64,000 nt of DNA from Peptococcaceae bacterium SCADC1_2_3 (GCA_000681355.2 JJNX02000002.1:1-64000), one strand, 5' to 3'. Positions 40,677-50,080 are shown, counted from the stretch's first letter. Notes: a model not told the origin generated them from the sequence alone. Translations and numbers: made by a program.

Positions 40677-41582
40677 TTATGGCTTAACCTCTAAAGCCCT
40701 TGCTCCCGTCAGACTGGGTTCCAAAACCATGGTTTTGGCCGGCACCCCATTTTCTCTAAAGGTCTCACTCATCACCTGGGCAATATGTTCCGGATTACGG
40801 TCAACAAAAGCAGCTATGGCCGGGCCAGCACCACTTAAGGTCACCCCTCGCGCTCCGGCCAGGCGAGCCGCGGCAAAAACTTTTTTCATCCCCGGAACAA
40901 GTGGCGCCCGGTAAGGTTGGTGAAGGCGGTCTTCCATAGCCGTAGCCAAAAAACTTAAATCTCCCTGGTGCAAGGCAGCTACTAACAAGGCTAACCGGCC
41001 CAAATTAAAAACCGCATCCTGTAAACTTACCTGTTGGGGCAGCACTTCACGTGATTTTTTCGTCGCTAAAGAATAACCAGGAATGCCAATGATCACCCTT
41101 AACCCGGGAGGAGGGGAAATCTTCAGGCATTTTATTTCACTATCTACCGGAACAGAAACTAAAATTCCTCCGTAAATGGCCGGCGCCACGTTATCTGGAT
41201 GCCCTTCTATGTTTGCCGCCAGGGTAAGAATATCTTTTAAGGATAGCTTGCCGCCGGATAACGCGTTGGCACCAATTAAACCACCCACAATGGCGGCCGC
41301 GCTGCTCCCCAATCCCCTGGTCACCGGAATATGATTAATTAACTTAATTTTAAGACCCTTTAGGGGATAATTAATTTGCTTAAACAAGCGACATACTGCC
41401 TGGTAGACAATGTTTCTTTCGTCACGGGCTATTTCTTTTGCTCCTTCGCCAATCACTTCTATGGAAATACCAGCGGCTTTTTGTTCCAGCTCAATAATAT
41501 TATAAAGCTTAAGCGCCATTCCCAGGCAATCTAAGCCGGGTCCGAGGTTAGCCGTGGTGGCAGGAACCTGGACGCGGACCAT
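40677..41582 (-). CDS. thrB: Homoserine kinase
   Basis: This enzyme phosphorylates homoserine in threonine biosynthesis. The 301-residue GHMP kinase begins V-P-A-T-T-A-N-L-G-P-G-L-D-C-L-G. Its ATP-binding loop is P-V-T-R-G-L-G-S-S-A-A-A at about 88-99. The C-terminal T-L-S-G-A-G-P-A-I-A-A-F completes the family motifs. It follows hom by 14 bases, so the two are co-transcribed. No thrC is in the window. Confidence 0.94.
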   Translation of the reverse strand: MVRVQVPATTANLGPGLDCLGMALKLYNIIELEQKAAGISIEVIGEGAKEIARDERNIVYQAVCRLFKQINYPLKGLKIKLINHIPVTRGLGSSAAAIVGGLIGANALSGGKLSLKDILTLAANIEGHPDNVAPAIYGGILVSVPVDSEIKCLKISPPPGLRVIIGIPGYSLATKKSREVLPQQVSLQDAVFNLGRLALLVAALHQGDLSFLATAMEDRLHQPYRAPLVPGMKKVFAAARLAGARGVTLSGAGPAIAAFVDRNPEHIAQVMSETFRENGVPAKTMVLEPSLTGARALEVKP

Positions 41583-41596
41583 AAAAATCCCCCATT

Positions 41597-42892
41597 TTAA
41601 GTTTCTTCCCCTTCTACCCTAATAAAATTACATACTTCTTTAACTGCTGACAACTGGCTTATCAGATTTAGGGCTGCGCGGAAATTTTGTTCCTTAACCC
41701 GGTGGGTAACCAAAACAATTTCAGCCTGCTGGTCAAGGTTAAGCTTTTGAATTACGGAAGCCAGACTAACTTTTTTATCCCCAAAAGCATAAGCTATGGA
41801 AGCCAATACTCCAGGACGGTCATCTACTATTAAGCGTAAGTAATACTTACATTCAACTTCTCCTATTGGTTTGATTGGTTTTTGAGCATAACAAGTACAC
41901 TTAATAATTCCCGGTACTTTATACAAACGGTGGCGAGCAGCGTCCATAATATCCGCAACCACTGCGCTGCCTGTTGGCAGCGCTCCGGCTCCTTGCCCGT
42001 AAAACATTGTATCCCCCGCCGCATCACCCCTGATGAAAATAGCGTTGAACACTCCATTAACCGCCGCTAAAGGATGACTTTGGGGAATGAGAGCCGGATG
42101 TACCCGTACTTCCACCCCTTCCGGAGTTTCTTTGGCCATCCCCAACAACTTAACGGCATAGTTCAGCTCCCGGGCGTAATTAATGTCCCTGGCGGTTATA
42201 CGGGTGATTCCCTCAACGTATACATCGTTAATTAACACGCGGGTATTAAAAGCAATAGAAGCTAAAATAGCAATTTTACGCGCGGCATCCAGCCCTTCAA
42301 TATCGGCTGTCGGGTCTCTTTCCGCGTAACCTAACTCTTGCGCCTCTAAAAGAGCGTTGGTAAAATCAACTCCCTGATAGCTCATTTTAGTTAAAATATA
42401 ATTGGTCGTACCGTTAATAATCCCCATAACTTCTTTAATCTGGTTTGCCGCCAGACATTGCTTTAAGGGACGGATAATAGGTATACCGCCGGCTACGCTG
42501 CCTTCAAAAAGCAAATCTGCTTTCCCTGCGGCGGCGGCTTCAAAAAGTTCTTTCCCGTGTAAAGCTAGCAAATCTTTATTAGCGGTAACTACACTTTTAC
42601 CACGTTCTAAAGCGGAAAGCACGTAATTTAAAGCAGGTTCTAGACCACCTATTAATTCCACCACAATCTCTATTTCAGGATCTTCTAAAATATCGCGATA
42701 ATCTTTGGTTAAAAGTGCCGGGTCAAGCTCCATGCCCCTGTCTTTGGCTAAATCACGCACTAAAATACGGGTTACTTTAATTTCCGCTCCTACTTTTTGC
42801 GTAAGATTGTCTTTATTACCCGTCAGGATACGGTAAGTCCCTTGTCCTACAGTCCCTAAGCCTAATAAGCCTACCTTTATTATTGGAAACAA
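41597..42892 (-). CDS. hom: Homoserine dehydrogenase
   Basis: The enzyme makes homoserine from aspartate semialdehyde for threonine and methionine. The N-terminal NAD(P) motif is G-L-L-G-L-G-T-V-G-Q-G. V-T-A-N-K-D-L-L-A near 105, G-I-I-N-G-T-T-N-Y-I-L-T-K-M and the catalytic D-P-T-A-D-I-E-G-L-D-A-A-R-K are all present. A C-terminal ACT domain with R-P-G-V-L-A-S-I-A allows feedback control. AAAGGAG suits the TTG at 42892 (8 bases) better than the ATG at 42898 (2 bases). Confidence 0.94.
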   Translation of the reverse strand: MFPIIKVGLLGLGTVGQGTYRILTGNKDNLTQKVGAEIKVTRILVRDLAKDRGMELDPALLTKDYRDILEDPEIEIVVELIGGLEPALNYVLSALERGKSVVTANKDLLALHGKELFEAAAAGKADLLFEGSVAGGIPIIRPLKQCLAANQIKEVMGIINGTTNYILTKMSYQGVDFTNALLEAQELGYAERDPTADIEGLDAARKIAILASIAFNTRVLINDVYVEGITRITARDINYARELNYAVKLLGMAKETPEGVEVRVHPALIPQSHPLAAVNGVFNAIFIRGDAAGDTMFYGQGAGALPTGSAVVADIMDAARHRLYKVPGIIKCTCYAQKPIKPIGEVECKYYLRLIVDDRPGVLASIAYAFGDKKVSLASVIQKLNLDQQAEIVLVTHRVKEQNFRAALNLISQLSAVKEVCNFIRVEGEET

Positions 42893-42934
42893 GCACATTA
42901 CTCCTTTTTACCAAAAAAACTTAATGTGCTTATT

Positions 42935-42963
42935 ATTATAACATTAAAGAATTTTAGAGGCAA
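42935..42963 (-). promoter_or_regulatory. Promoter of the hom-thrB operon
   Basis: On the minus strand TTGCCT and TATAAT are separated by 17 bases, with TG two positions before the -10. No leader long enough for a T-box or riboswitch separates it from hom. Confidence 0.65.
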
Positions 42964-43008
42964 TGTTAGCTAATCAAAAATTCAATTAATCTATATATGG
43001 CTCAATAA

Positions 43009-44487
43009 TTAAATAATAATGCAAATTATACCGCCACCTTCGTTAACAATACGCTGCATAGTTTCTTGCAGTTTATATTGGGTATTTTCCGGTATCCGGT
43101 ATAGTTTATTTTGAATACCCTCCCGCACTAAATCATGCAAGGATTTACCGAATATTTCTGACTGCCAGATTTTTTGGGGATTTTCTTCAAATTCAGCCAT
43201 CATATAGTGCACCAACTCTTCACATTGTTTTTCCGTTCCAAAAATAGGAGTAATTTCAGTGTCAATATTGGCCTTAATCAAGTGAATTGATGGGGCACTG
43301 GCTTTAAGTCTTACTCCAAAACGACTGCCCTGTCTCATTAATTGGGGTTCTTCTAAAATCAATTCGTCTATACCGGGAATAACCACTCCGTAGCCGGATT
43401 CTTTCACCTCTTCCAAGGCGCCGGCCACTTTATCGTACGCTCTTTTAGCCCCGGTCAATTCCTTAAATAAACGGTATAGCAAACGTTCATCATCCACCTG
43501 AAAGCCTGTTTCCTCGCTTAACGCTTTAAAATACATTTCAGGAGGTGAGGATGTATCAATAACGGCTACACCGGTACCCATATCCATTTCGTTTAGTTTT
43601 GTTCCGGAAATAAAATCGTACTGCGCCAAATTTTCTACGGCACTATTAACGTCCCGTAAGCGCCGGATGTTTTGAACTGTTTCCTGAACAACCTGATCGA
43701 ATTTTTCCCGTAACCAATGCTGAGAGTATAATTCCTCTATCCAGGAAGGTAAGTTAATTTTTACTTCATTTACGGGGAATTCAAATAAAACATTTTCCAA
43801 AATAAATAAGATGTCTTGTTGGGTTAGGTGTAAACAATCCACAGGCAAAACAGGAACGTCATATTTTTGGGATAAATCTTCCGCTAATTGAATGGTTTCA
43901 AAATAATCCGGGCTCGTGCTATTTAGCAGTACTAAAAAGGGGCGGTTGATATCTTTAAATTCCGCAATAACCCTTTCTTCTGCCTCTACGTAATTTTCCC
44001 GCGGTATATCAGTTATGCTGCCATCGGTGGTTACCACAATGCCCATGGTGGAATGTTCAGAAATAACTTTACGCGTTCCCACCTCGGCTGCTTCCTGAAA
44101 AGGAATGGGTTCTTCAAACCACGGGGTGGTAACCATCCGCGGCCCGTTTTCTTCCTCTTCATAACCAAGCGCTCCCTCCACCCGGTAGCCCACACAATCA
44201 ATTAACCGTATTTTTACTTGAAGACCAGGGGCAATGCTTATTTCTACGGCCTCATTTGGTACAAATTTTGGCTCTGTGGTCATTATGGTTCTCCCCGCAC
44301 CACTTTGCGGTAATTCATCTTTAGACCTTTCCTGATCATACGGATTTTTAATGTTGGGAATAACTAATAATTCCATAAAACGTTTAATAAAGGTTGATTT
44401 ACCTGTACGTACTCCACCACTTACGCCCAAATAAATATCACCACCAGTACGTTCAGCAATGTCCCGAAAAAGATCTGATTTTTCCAT
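43009..44487 (-). CDS. spoIVA: Stage IV sporulation protein A (spore coat ATPase)
   Basis: SpoIVA polymerises around the forespore as the basement of the spore coat, driven by ATP hydrolysis. The 492-residue protein has Walker A G-G-V-R-T-G-K-S at 24-31, the D-C-V-G-Y segment near 95, and the conserved C-terminal tail G-G-G-I-I-C-I-I-I. Length agrees with the 492 residues of the Bacillus protein. GAAAGGAG is well placed before the ATG. Transcription by sigma-E is expected in the family. A sigma-E promoter could not be placed with confidence here. Its presence shows the organism sporulates. Confidence 0.96.
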   Translation of the reverse strand: MEKSDLFRDIAERTGGDIYLGVSGGVRTGKSTFIKRFMELLVIPNIKNPYDQERSKDELPQSGAGRTIMTTEPKFVPNEAVEISIAPGLQVKIRLIDCVGYRVEGALGYEEEENGPRMVTTPWFEEPIPFQEAAEVGTRKVISEHSTMGIVVTTDGSITDIPRENYVEAEERVIAEFKDINRPFLVLLNSTSPDYFETIQLAEDLSQKYDVPVLPVDCLHLTQQDILFILENVLFEFPVNEVKINLPSWIEELYSQHWLREKFDQVVQETVQNIRRLRDVNSAVENLAQYDFISGTKLNEMDMGTGVAVIDTSSPPEMYFKALSEETGFQVDDERLLYRLFKELTGAKRAYDKVAGALEEVKESGYGVVIPGIDELILEEPQLMRQGSRFGVRLKASAPSIHLIKANIDTEITPIFGTEKQCEELVHYMMAEFEENPQKIWQSEIFGKSLHDLVREGIQNKLYRIPENTQYKLQETMQRIVNEGGGIICIII

Positions 44488-44716
44488 GCCTAAGACTCCT
44501 TTCTAAAAAATGAAATTTTTACTGGCATACATTAACAATAATATATATATGAGCCTGGCAACAGAATATAACTTTAACCAAAAAAAACTGGATTTTTATT
44601 TTTAATTTTTTTTTAAAAAAAGAAGGAGATTGGCAAAGATTGTCGAACAATTTAATATAATAAAGAAGTTGGCAGAGAAAGCGAGGTGATTTAAGGCGCA
44701 TTTACTAAGGGTTCTG

Positions 44717-45340
44717 TTGGTAGTATTGTTGAGTGTGGCTTTATTTCCACTAAGCGCTATGGCCGATGTTTACGTGGTTGAAAAGGGAGATACTTTATAT
44801 TCCATTGCCCTCAAAAATAATACTACCGTAAGCGCTTTACAAGATAAGAATAATTTAAAAGATACATCTATTTTTACCGGACAAAAATTAAATATATCTG
44901 TTGTATCTACTGCTTACCATTCATCCTTAACGACAGACAGTGTATCGCGTGGAATAAGTTTTTCAGGTGTACGTACGATTTTAGGAAAAGCCTTATCTTT
45001 GCTGGGAAGTAGGTATGCGTACGGCGCTAGTGGACCAAGGGTATTTGATTGCTCTGGTTTTACTTCTTATGTTTTTAAAAGTCTTGGTTTTAACCTGCCT
45101 CATAATGCTGCTGCCCAGGCTGCCATTGGTAAGCCGGTAAGAAAGTCAGAGCTTTTACCCGGCGATTTGGTTTTCTTTAGTTATTACGGTAATAGAGGAA
45201 TCAATCACGTAGGAATTTACAGCGGCAATAACAAGTTCATTCATGCATCCTCTTCTTCCAGAGGGGTAATTTATTCCTCATTACGCGACGCTTATTATCA
45301 AAATAATTACCGGGGAGCAAGAAGGATACTTTATAAGTAA
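44717..45340 (+). CDS. LysM-NlpC/P60 cell wall hydrolase
   Basis: The secreted protein has a LysM peptidoglycan-binding domain (V-V-E-K-G-D-T-L-Y-S-I-A, about residues 20-60) and an NlpC/P60 endopeptidase domain. Catalytic Cys is in F-D-C-S-G-F-T and His in G-I-N-H-V-G-I-Y. The start is a problem. The signal peptide seems to begin further upstream (F-K-A-H-L-L-R-V-L-L), after GAGGTGA at 44683-44689. That stretch has no ATG, GTG or TTG in frame before 44717. Either a non-standard codon is used, the start codon is mutated, or the TTG at 44717 starts a shorter signal peptide. Confidence 0.85.
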   Translation: MVVLLSVALFPLSAMADVYVVEKGDTLYSIALKNNTTVSALQDKNNLKDTSIFTGQKLNISVVSTAYHSSLTTDSVSRGISFSGVRTILGKALSLLGSRYAYGASGPRVFDCSGFTSYVFKSLGFNLPHNAAAQAAIGKPVRKSELLPGDLVFFSYYGNRGINHVGIYSGNNKFIHASSSSRGVIYSSLRDAYYQNNYRGARRILYK

Positions 45341-45348
45341 CTATAATC

Positions 45349-45482
45349 GTAACTACTCAGGTTCATAGGGGCAAAGGCACAGAGGCACAAAGTTTTTTTG
45401 CCAGACTTGCAGATCTCTATACGTTTTCATTTCACTTTAGACCTTTGTGCTTTTGAACCTATGTGCCTACCTAAGTAGTTAC
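45349..45482. repeat. Inverted-repeat (MITE-like) element
   Basis: GTAACTACTCAGGT at the left end is matched by the reverse complement ACCTAAGTAGTTACC at the right end. AGGCACA and CACAAAG repeats also occur in opposite orientation inside. There is no coding content. It looks like a small non-autonomous element. Confidence 0.55.
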
Positions 45483-45761
45483 CTATTATATCATAATATC
45501 TTATCTTTTCCAGATAATTTAAGGCGTCTTATAACAGACGCCTTAAAATTTACTTCTTTTGATTACCTTATCCATATTTACTATAATTATTTATCTCTTT
45601 ACTACATCCATTTACCTTTGACATTTACTTTAAAAACTAAATTAATTTACCTCAAATTTACGGCTATACGCTTAAAGCTTAACCCATTTCCCACCCCCTC
45701 AAATCTACTGTTGTTATATTATATGACCGACTATAACCCATCTTTCCTGGTAATTTTTGAT
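45483..45761. other. AT-rich gap between the NlpC/P60 and phosphorylase genes
   Basis: Apart from the hairpin at 45518-45547 I see no gene or regulatory site. An open frame on the plus strand is low-complexity Leu/Tyr-rich and not convincing. Confidence 0.5.
45518..45547. terminator. Hairpin, possible bidirectional terminator
   Basis: TTTAAGGCGTC and GACGCCTTAAA form an 11-bp perfect stem with an 8-base loop. T and A tracts flank it on both sides, between convergent genes. Confidence 0.6.
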
Positions 45762-46592
45762 TTACTCGCCAAGTAAAGTAGGGTAACGCAGTTGAGGACA
45801 GTTGCACTCCGGGTCAAGCTTTATATTGCGTAAAGCGTAGAGCAAAATTTTTCCCATTCGCGGGGCTTCCTGATAAAATATCCTGCTTAGCGTATCATGC
45901 TGCCAATCTTCAACAACCCCTTCGGCATAATTGGCGACTATATCTATTCGAGCGTAACAGGCAGCTATTTCTCTGGCCAGATATGCTTCCGGACACATAC
46001 TTTGCCCCACTATATCGGCCCCTAAACGCCCCAACATGGCAATTTCCGCCGGGCTTTCAAAGTGGCGGCCGTCGGTGACGGCGTATATGCCGCGGTCAAA
46101 AACACGTCCTGTTCCATCTGCATTACACAACCGGGCAGCTTTTATCAAGTTAATTCTGATTTGCGGACAAACAGCCTGGCGCATAGCCAAAAGATAATCG
46201 CTGCTTAACTCTATATCTTTGCGCAAGGAAAAATCCAGGTAGTCAGAAGATATAACCAGGTCATACGGGTTTAAAAGGTGGTTTATAGAGCCCACGCCAC
46301 CTTCGGCAATAATCTTTTTCACCCCGGCTTCTTTTAACACCCAGAATAACCGTAGTGAAGCCTGTCCCCGCTTAATTCCTTTTCGCCACCCGTGGAGTTT
46401 AACGTGAAGTACTTTTTTGTCTTCAAAAATAAACAATTTAAACCGCGGACTTTCTCCGTACGGAGTATCGAAAACTAAATTATTTTTTAGTATCTTTAAG
46501 CCAGGAAAATTCAGGTCTTCCGGAAAATTACTTCCGCACGTTCCTGAACCGCCAATTATAGCAAAATCTACCTGGGGAATTTCCTGGCACAT
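45762..46592 (-). CDS. mtnP: MTAP-family nucleoside phosphorylase
   Basis: The protein (276 residues from the ATG at 46592) has the PNP/MTAP family features. These are F-A-I-I-G-G-S-G-T near the start, A-E-G-G-V-G-S-I-N near 95, and F-E-S-P-A-E-I-A-M-L-G-R-L-G-A-D at about 180-195. D-I-V-G-Q-S-M-C-P-E follows. It would cleave methylthioadenosine or a related purine nucleoside with phosphate. Substrate choice between MTA, inosine and guanosine cannot be settled by eye. AAGGTGA fits the ATG rather than the TTG at 46598. Lies downstream of adk on the same strand. Confidence 0.8.
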   Translation of the reverse strand: MCQEIPQVDFAIIGGSGTCGSNFPEDLNFPGLKILKNNLVFDTPYGESPRFKLFIFEDKKVLHVKLHGWRKGIKRGQASLRLFWVLKEAGVKKIIAEGGVGSINHLLNPYDLVISSDYLDFSLRKDIELSSDYLLAMRQAVCPQIRINLIKAARLCNADGTGRVFDRGIYAVTDGRHFESPAEIAMLGRLGADIVGQSMCPEAYLAREIAACYARIDIVANYAEGVVEDWQHDTLSRIFYQEAPRMGKILLYALRNIKLDPECNCPQLRYPTLLGE

Positions 46593-46673
46593 AAACAATC
46601 ACCTTATTAGTACCTTTTAGTACTTTATTATTAATTAATCAAAAATAACTAAAAATAACTAAGTACATTTTAA

Positions 46674-46697
46674 GTAGGGCAGGCTTCTAGCCTGCTC
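46674..46697. repeat. Palindromic repeat directly after adk
   Basis: GTAGGGCAGGCT, TCT and AGCCTGCTC form a hairpin three bases beyond the adk stop codon. The CAGGCT-TCx-AGCCTG core is the same as in the copy inside pyrC at 62032. It may act as a terminator for adk. Confidence 0.65.
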
Positions 46698-46699
46698 TT

Positions 46700-47392
46700 T
46701 TAGCAACAAGAGGGAAGAGAATCATCATAATCTGAAATATTAGAAGTGGTCTTTATACTGGTAATAACCTCGGTTAACACTTTATTAATTTCCTGATCCC
46801 CGTTAATATTTTTAAGCAGTTTCTTTTGAATATAATATTCAATCAAAGGCTGGGTTTGATTTTCGTAAACATCCAAACGGTTAGAAACGGCCTCTTCATT
46901 ATCATCGCTGCGCTGATATAATTCCCCGCCACAGTTATCGCATTTTCCTTCCTGCTGGGGGGGATTAAATAAAATATGATAGCTTGACCCGCAATTGCGG
47001 CAAATCCGTCGCCCCGTTAACCGGGCCATAAGTCTTTCCCGGGGAACGTCAATATTAATTACCCCGTTTAAATTAATCTTTAAGGCTTCAATTGCTTCAT
47101 CCAAGGCAATAGCCTGCGGTAAAGTCCGGGGAAAACCGTCAAGTAAAAAACCTTTTTCTTGACAATCATCCTGGGATAAACGTTCATTCACCATTCCCAC
47201 CACAACTTCGTCAGGTACCAGCTCTCCTTTATCCATGTACTCTTTGGCTCTTTTACCCATTTCGGTACCTGCTTTAATTGCTTCCCGAAACATATCTCCG
47301 GTAGACACATGGACAAGGCTAAATTCTTTTACCAGTCCTTCGGCTTGTGTTCCCTTACCGGCACCCGGTGGGCCCATGATTAAAAGTTTCAA
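46700..47392 (-). CDS. adk: Adenylate kinase
   Basis: This essential enzyme interconverts AMP, ADP and ATP. The 230-residue protein has the P-loop [10 protein letters not shown] at 7-16, F-L-L-D-G-F-P-R-T near 82-90, and a zinc-binding lid with C-R-N-C-G and C-D-N-C-G at about 130 and 150. The zinc lid is typical of Gram-positive enzymes. About 15 residues extend past the usual C-terminus and end S-L-P-S-C-C, next to the palindromic repeat. It is not in a ribosomal protein cluster, its frequent location. Confidence 0.95.
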   Translation of the reverse strand: MKLLIMGPPGAGKGTQAEGLVKEFSLVHVSTGDMFREAIKAGTEMGKRAKEYMDKGELVPDEVVVGMVNERLSQDDCQEKGFLLDGFPRTLPQAIALDEAIEALKINLNGVINIDVPRERLMARLTGRRICRNCGSSYHILFNPPQQEGKCDNCGGELYQRSDDNEEAVSNRLDVYENQTQPLIEYYIQKKLLKNINGDQEINKVLTEVITSIKTTSNISDYDDSLPSCC

Positions 47393-47416
47393 ATAAACCC
47401 CTCCCTAAAAATAATG

Positions 47417-47491
<75 letters not shown>

Positions 47492-47529
47492 CCTAACTAG
47501 TTTATTATGCTACAATTCCCACCTAAAAG

Positions 47530-48042
47530 TCAAGGCCGGAAGTCCTGGGCTTCAAAATTAATAAAGCGTAAAGCCTGTTCGAAAAATGGTTTTACAAGCA
47601 TAAACTTATCCTGGGCCAAAGAAGTTTCTGGCTTAAAATAAGCTAAAAGTTCTTTTTTAAAAAAGCCGATTTTTTGCCAGGCCGCATACGTATTTTTCTC
47701 CCCTCCGTTAAATAAAAACGAGAAATCTTTTTGGTCAGCCAAACCGGTATCCCTTAAGATATTAATTAAACCAGTTACTAACCAGCTAGCACTTATTTCT
47801 TTTTCGGTTAATTCTTCAGCCTTTGCATATTCTTTTCGGTCTTGAACTTGAGTTAAAAGAAAATCAAACAGCGCATAAACATCATCTTCCTGTAAAATAT
47901 TTAATGACTCGACGGCTAGAACAGCTACCGCCCTAGCGCTTACTTTTTGCGTTAAACTTTCCCCATAACTCATACCAATAACCCTGCATATTTCTTTTAC
48001 TTTTTCTGCCGTCCAAAGGTCCAGGTTACAACAACCGTACAT
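47530..48042 (-). CDS. Uncharacterised protein
   Basis: The 170-residue product begins M-Y-G-C-C-N-L-D-L-W-T and is mostly helical and acidic. It has no signal peptide, membrane segment or recognised motif. GGAGGG a few bases before the ATG and normal codon use suggest a real gene. It lies between tRNA-Pro and a secreted nuclease gene on the minus strand. I do not recognise the family. Confidence 0.65.
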   Translation of the reverse strand: MYGCCNLDLWTAEKVKEICRVIGMSYGESLTQKVSARAVAVLAVESLNILQEDDVYALFDFLLTQVQDRKEYAKAEELTEKEISASWLVTGLINILRDTGLADQKDFSFLFNGGEKNTYAAWQKIGFFKKELLAYFKPETSLAQDKFMLVKPFFEQALRFINFEAQDFRP

Positions 48043-48157
48043 TTTTTCAACCCTCCATTTTTAACAAGCAAATTTGTTATTGTTAGCCTAAAATTTATTA
48101 TACCAAAAAATGTCCGTGCTTTCCAATTAAACTTTTATCCTAACCCGTTTATTTACT

Positions 48158-48964
48158 TTATGGTTTGCACGTTTTACACGGTTGATACCCTGTCTTTATT
48201 GCTTCCTCTCGCTTCCCAAACTCCACTCTGTTTCGCGGCGCTATTTTTTGGGCCCATTGACAGTTGGGCCGGTGGAACTTTTTAGAGTTGGAATTGCCAA
48301 TGTATTTCGTTTCGGTGTTTGCCTTGTTGAAAACGGAAGCAGGCGCTGGCACCTTTATGATTCCCCACAGCCCTTTTTCCGCTTCCCTTGCCTCCTTTTG
48401 GAATTCTATAAACATATCCGCGTATTTTACATTTGGCGGAACAGTCATTACCTGAGCCATGCCAACCAGGAGTAATGCAGCGTTAAACATTACCTTCCGC
48501 ACCTCGGTCTTTGAGCTATCACGAGGCGGCATAAGCCACACGTAAGCTAAGAGACGACCGTACTTGTCCCGCTGGGCCACGTCAATTTCCAAGTAAATGG
48601 TTTTATCAGACAACTCTTTCCTGGTGTAAATTGCCGCCTCTTTCCCGTACGGCTCTATTGTGCGAGTGCTCTCCGGAGTATCTACGCCAATGAAGCGCAC
48701 TTTTTCCTTACGGCCGTTTTCCAGGCGCACATGGATCGTATCCCCGTCTACCACGTAAATAACAGTAGACTTAAGAACAGGCAAACCTTTTCTTTCAGGT
48801 AAGGCAGTTACAGGAGATTTTTCCGCTGCCTCAGGTTTATTTTCAATCTGCCCATTCATACCCCCTGGCGCTTCCGGGGCAACAACTCCTTTCCCGCAAC
48901 CCGCAGGCAAAATCAATAAAATCATTAAAATTATAAAAAGACGAACCAAAAGCATTTTAGACAT
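48158..48964 (-). CDS. Secreted thermonuclease-family lipoprotein
   Basis: The 268-residue protein has a lipoprotein signal (L-I-L-P-A-G-C with Cys23). It then carries a staphylococcal-nuclease-like domain with Y-V-V-D-G-D-T-I-H-V, K-V-R-F-I-G-V-D-T-P-E-S and K-Y-G-R-L-L-A-Y-V-W. The C-terminal 45 residues (I-G-N-S-N-S-K-K-F-H-R-P-N-C and C-K-T-C) form the small metal-binding domain often attached to such nucleases. It would degrade nucleic acids at the cell surface. No partner gene is evident. Confidence 0.88.
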   Translation of the reverse strand: MSKMLLVRLFIILMILLILPAGCGKGVVAPEAPGGMNGQIENKPEAAEKSPVTALPERKGLPVLKSTVIYVVDGDTIHVRLENGRKEKVRFIGVDTPESTRTIEPYGKEAAIYTRKELSDKTIYLEIDVAQRDKYGRLLAYVWLMPPRDSSKTEVRKVMFNAALLLVGMAQVMTVPPNVKYADMFIEFQKEAREAEKGLWGIIKVPAPASVFNKANTETKYIGNSNSKKFHRPNCQWAQKIAPRNRVEFGKREEAIKTGYQPCKTCKP

Positions 48965-49076
48965 GATATTTCGCTTGCTCCACTAATTCAAAAAATATAT
49001 CTTGTTTTGCCGGTTTATTTATATTATACTATGTTAGGCAATAGGATAGCCGACAAAAATAACTTTATACCATTAT

Positions 49077-49153
<77 letters not shown>

Positions 49154-49168
49154 AAGGATATTTTATTT

Positions 49169-49822
49169 ATGATACGAAAGTTTCGCGGAATATTACTTGT
49201 AATCATTCTGCTCCTGTTCTTTTGTAAGCTGTTTAAAGATATGGCCTCCCATAAAATCTGTGCTTTCGATAGGACAATTACCCATTTAATCAGATACTAC
49301 ACAAACTCAGAAATAACAGTAGTAATGAAAGGTATCACTTTACTGGGTTCTGCCAACGTAATATTTCTAATTGCAATAGGGACAATCTCCACCTTTTTTA
49401 TCCTGCGACGGCAACTATTAGAACCTCTATTTTTGACTGTTGCTACAACGGGAAGCTGGCTATTGAGCGAGTTATTAAAATGGAGTTTTCACCGGCCCCG
49501 TCCAACTGTAAACCAACTATTAAATATCACCGGCTACAGCTTTCCCAGTGCCCATTCCATGGTAAGCTTGGTTTTATATGGCGCCATTGCCTATTTGCTT
49601 TGGATACGTTTACCTTCCACACGCTTGCGTTGGTTTTTAACAAGCAGCTTTGTTTTGCTTATCGTTTTTATCGGCATAAGCAGAATTTATTTAGGAGTCC
49701 ATTATCCCAGTGATGTGTTGGCTGGATTTGCCGCCGGTGGAATTTGGCTAACCTGTTGTGTGCTGGCACTAAATGTTGTTAGTTACCGTACGAGGTTAGC
49801 CCGCAAGGATCTGATCAATTAA
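49169..49822 (+). CDS. PAP2-family membrane phosphatase
   Basis: The 217-residue membrane protein has the three phosphatase motifs: K-W-S-F-H-R-P-R-P near 108-116, Y-S-F-P-S-A-H-S near 129-136, and S-R-I-Y-L-G-V-H-Y-P-S-D near 171-182. Five to six hydrophobic segments surround them. It probably dephosphorylates undecaprenyl pyrophosphate or a lipid phosphate at the outer face. The ATG is only 16 bases after the tRNA, so the ribosome binding site lies in or near the tRNA 3' end, which is unusual. A hairpin follows the stop codon. Confidence 0.85.
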   Translation: MIRKFRGILLVIILLLFFCKLFKDMASHKICAFDRTITHLIRYYTNSEITVVMKGITLLGSANVIFLIAIGTISTFFILRRQLLEPLFLTVATTGSWLLSELLKWSFHRPRPTVNQLLNITGYSFPSAHSMVSLVLYGAIAYLLWIRLPSTRLRWFLTSSFVLLIVFIGISRIYLGVHYPSDVLAGFAAGGIWLTCCVLALNVVSYRTRLARKDLIN

Positions 49823-49851
49823 ACCGCTTATTGGAGAGCGCTTAAGCGGTT
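49822..49851 (+). terminator. Probable terminator after the PAP2 gene
   Basis: AACCGCTTA and TAAGCGGTT form a 9-bp stem with a 12-base loop, followed by a weak T tract. Positions 49852-50080 show no gene. Confidence 0.55.
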
Positions 49852-50080
49852 GTTTCAATTCTCTCTTAGGGTAATTTTTACTAATACCGAGAGTTTACAT
49901 AATACTATGTTCCTTTCAGTATGGCGCGTAATTTTGAGTTTTAAGAAAGAATTAAGGCTCATTGCTTACGGCAAAAGTTTCGCCACTTGGTCTGGTTAAA
50001 TATGACATTACCCAAACGAACGATGCTCACTTTATTTTGCGGAACCGCTATTTTTTTCTTTCTTAAGTTTAAGCCTTAAT

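Noticed and set aside
42899..43008. T-box or amino-acid riboswitch upstream of hom
   Set aside because: Only about 40 bases separate the promoter from the start codon, too short for such a leader.
44488..44560. Sigma-E promoter for spoIVA
   Set aside because: Several ATATAT and GTATG matches exist in this AT-rich stretch, but no pair with the right spacing was convincing.
45447..45776. Plus-strand open frame between the NlpC/P60 and phosphorylase genes
   Set aside because: Low-complexity Leu/Tyr-rich translation of AT-rich DNA, no ribosome binding site, overlapping a repeat and a hairpin.
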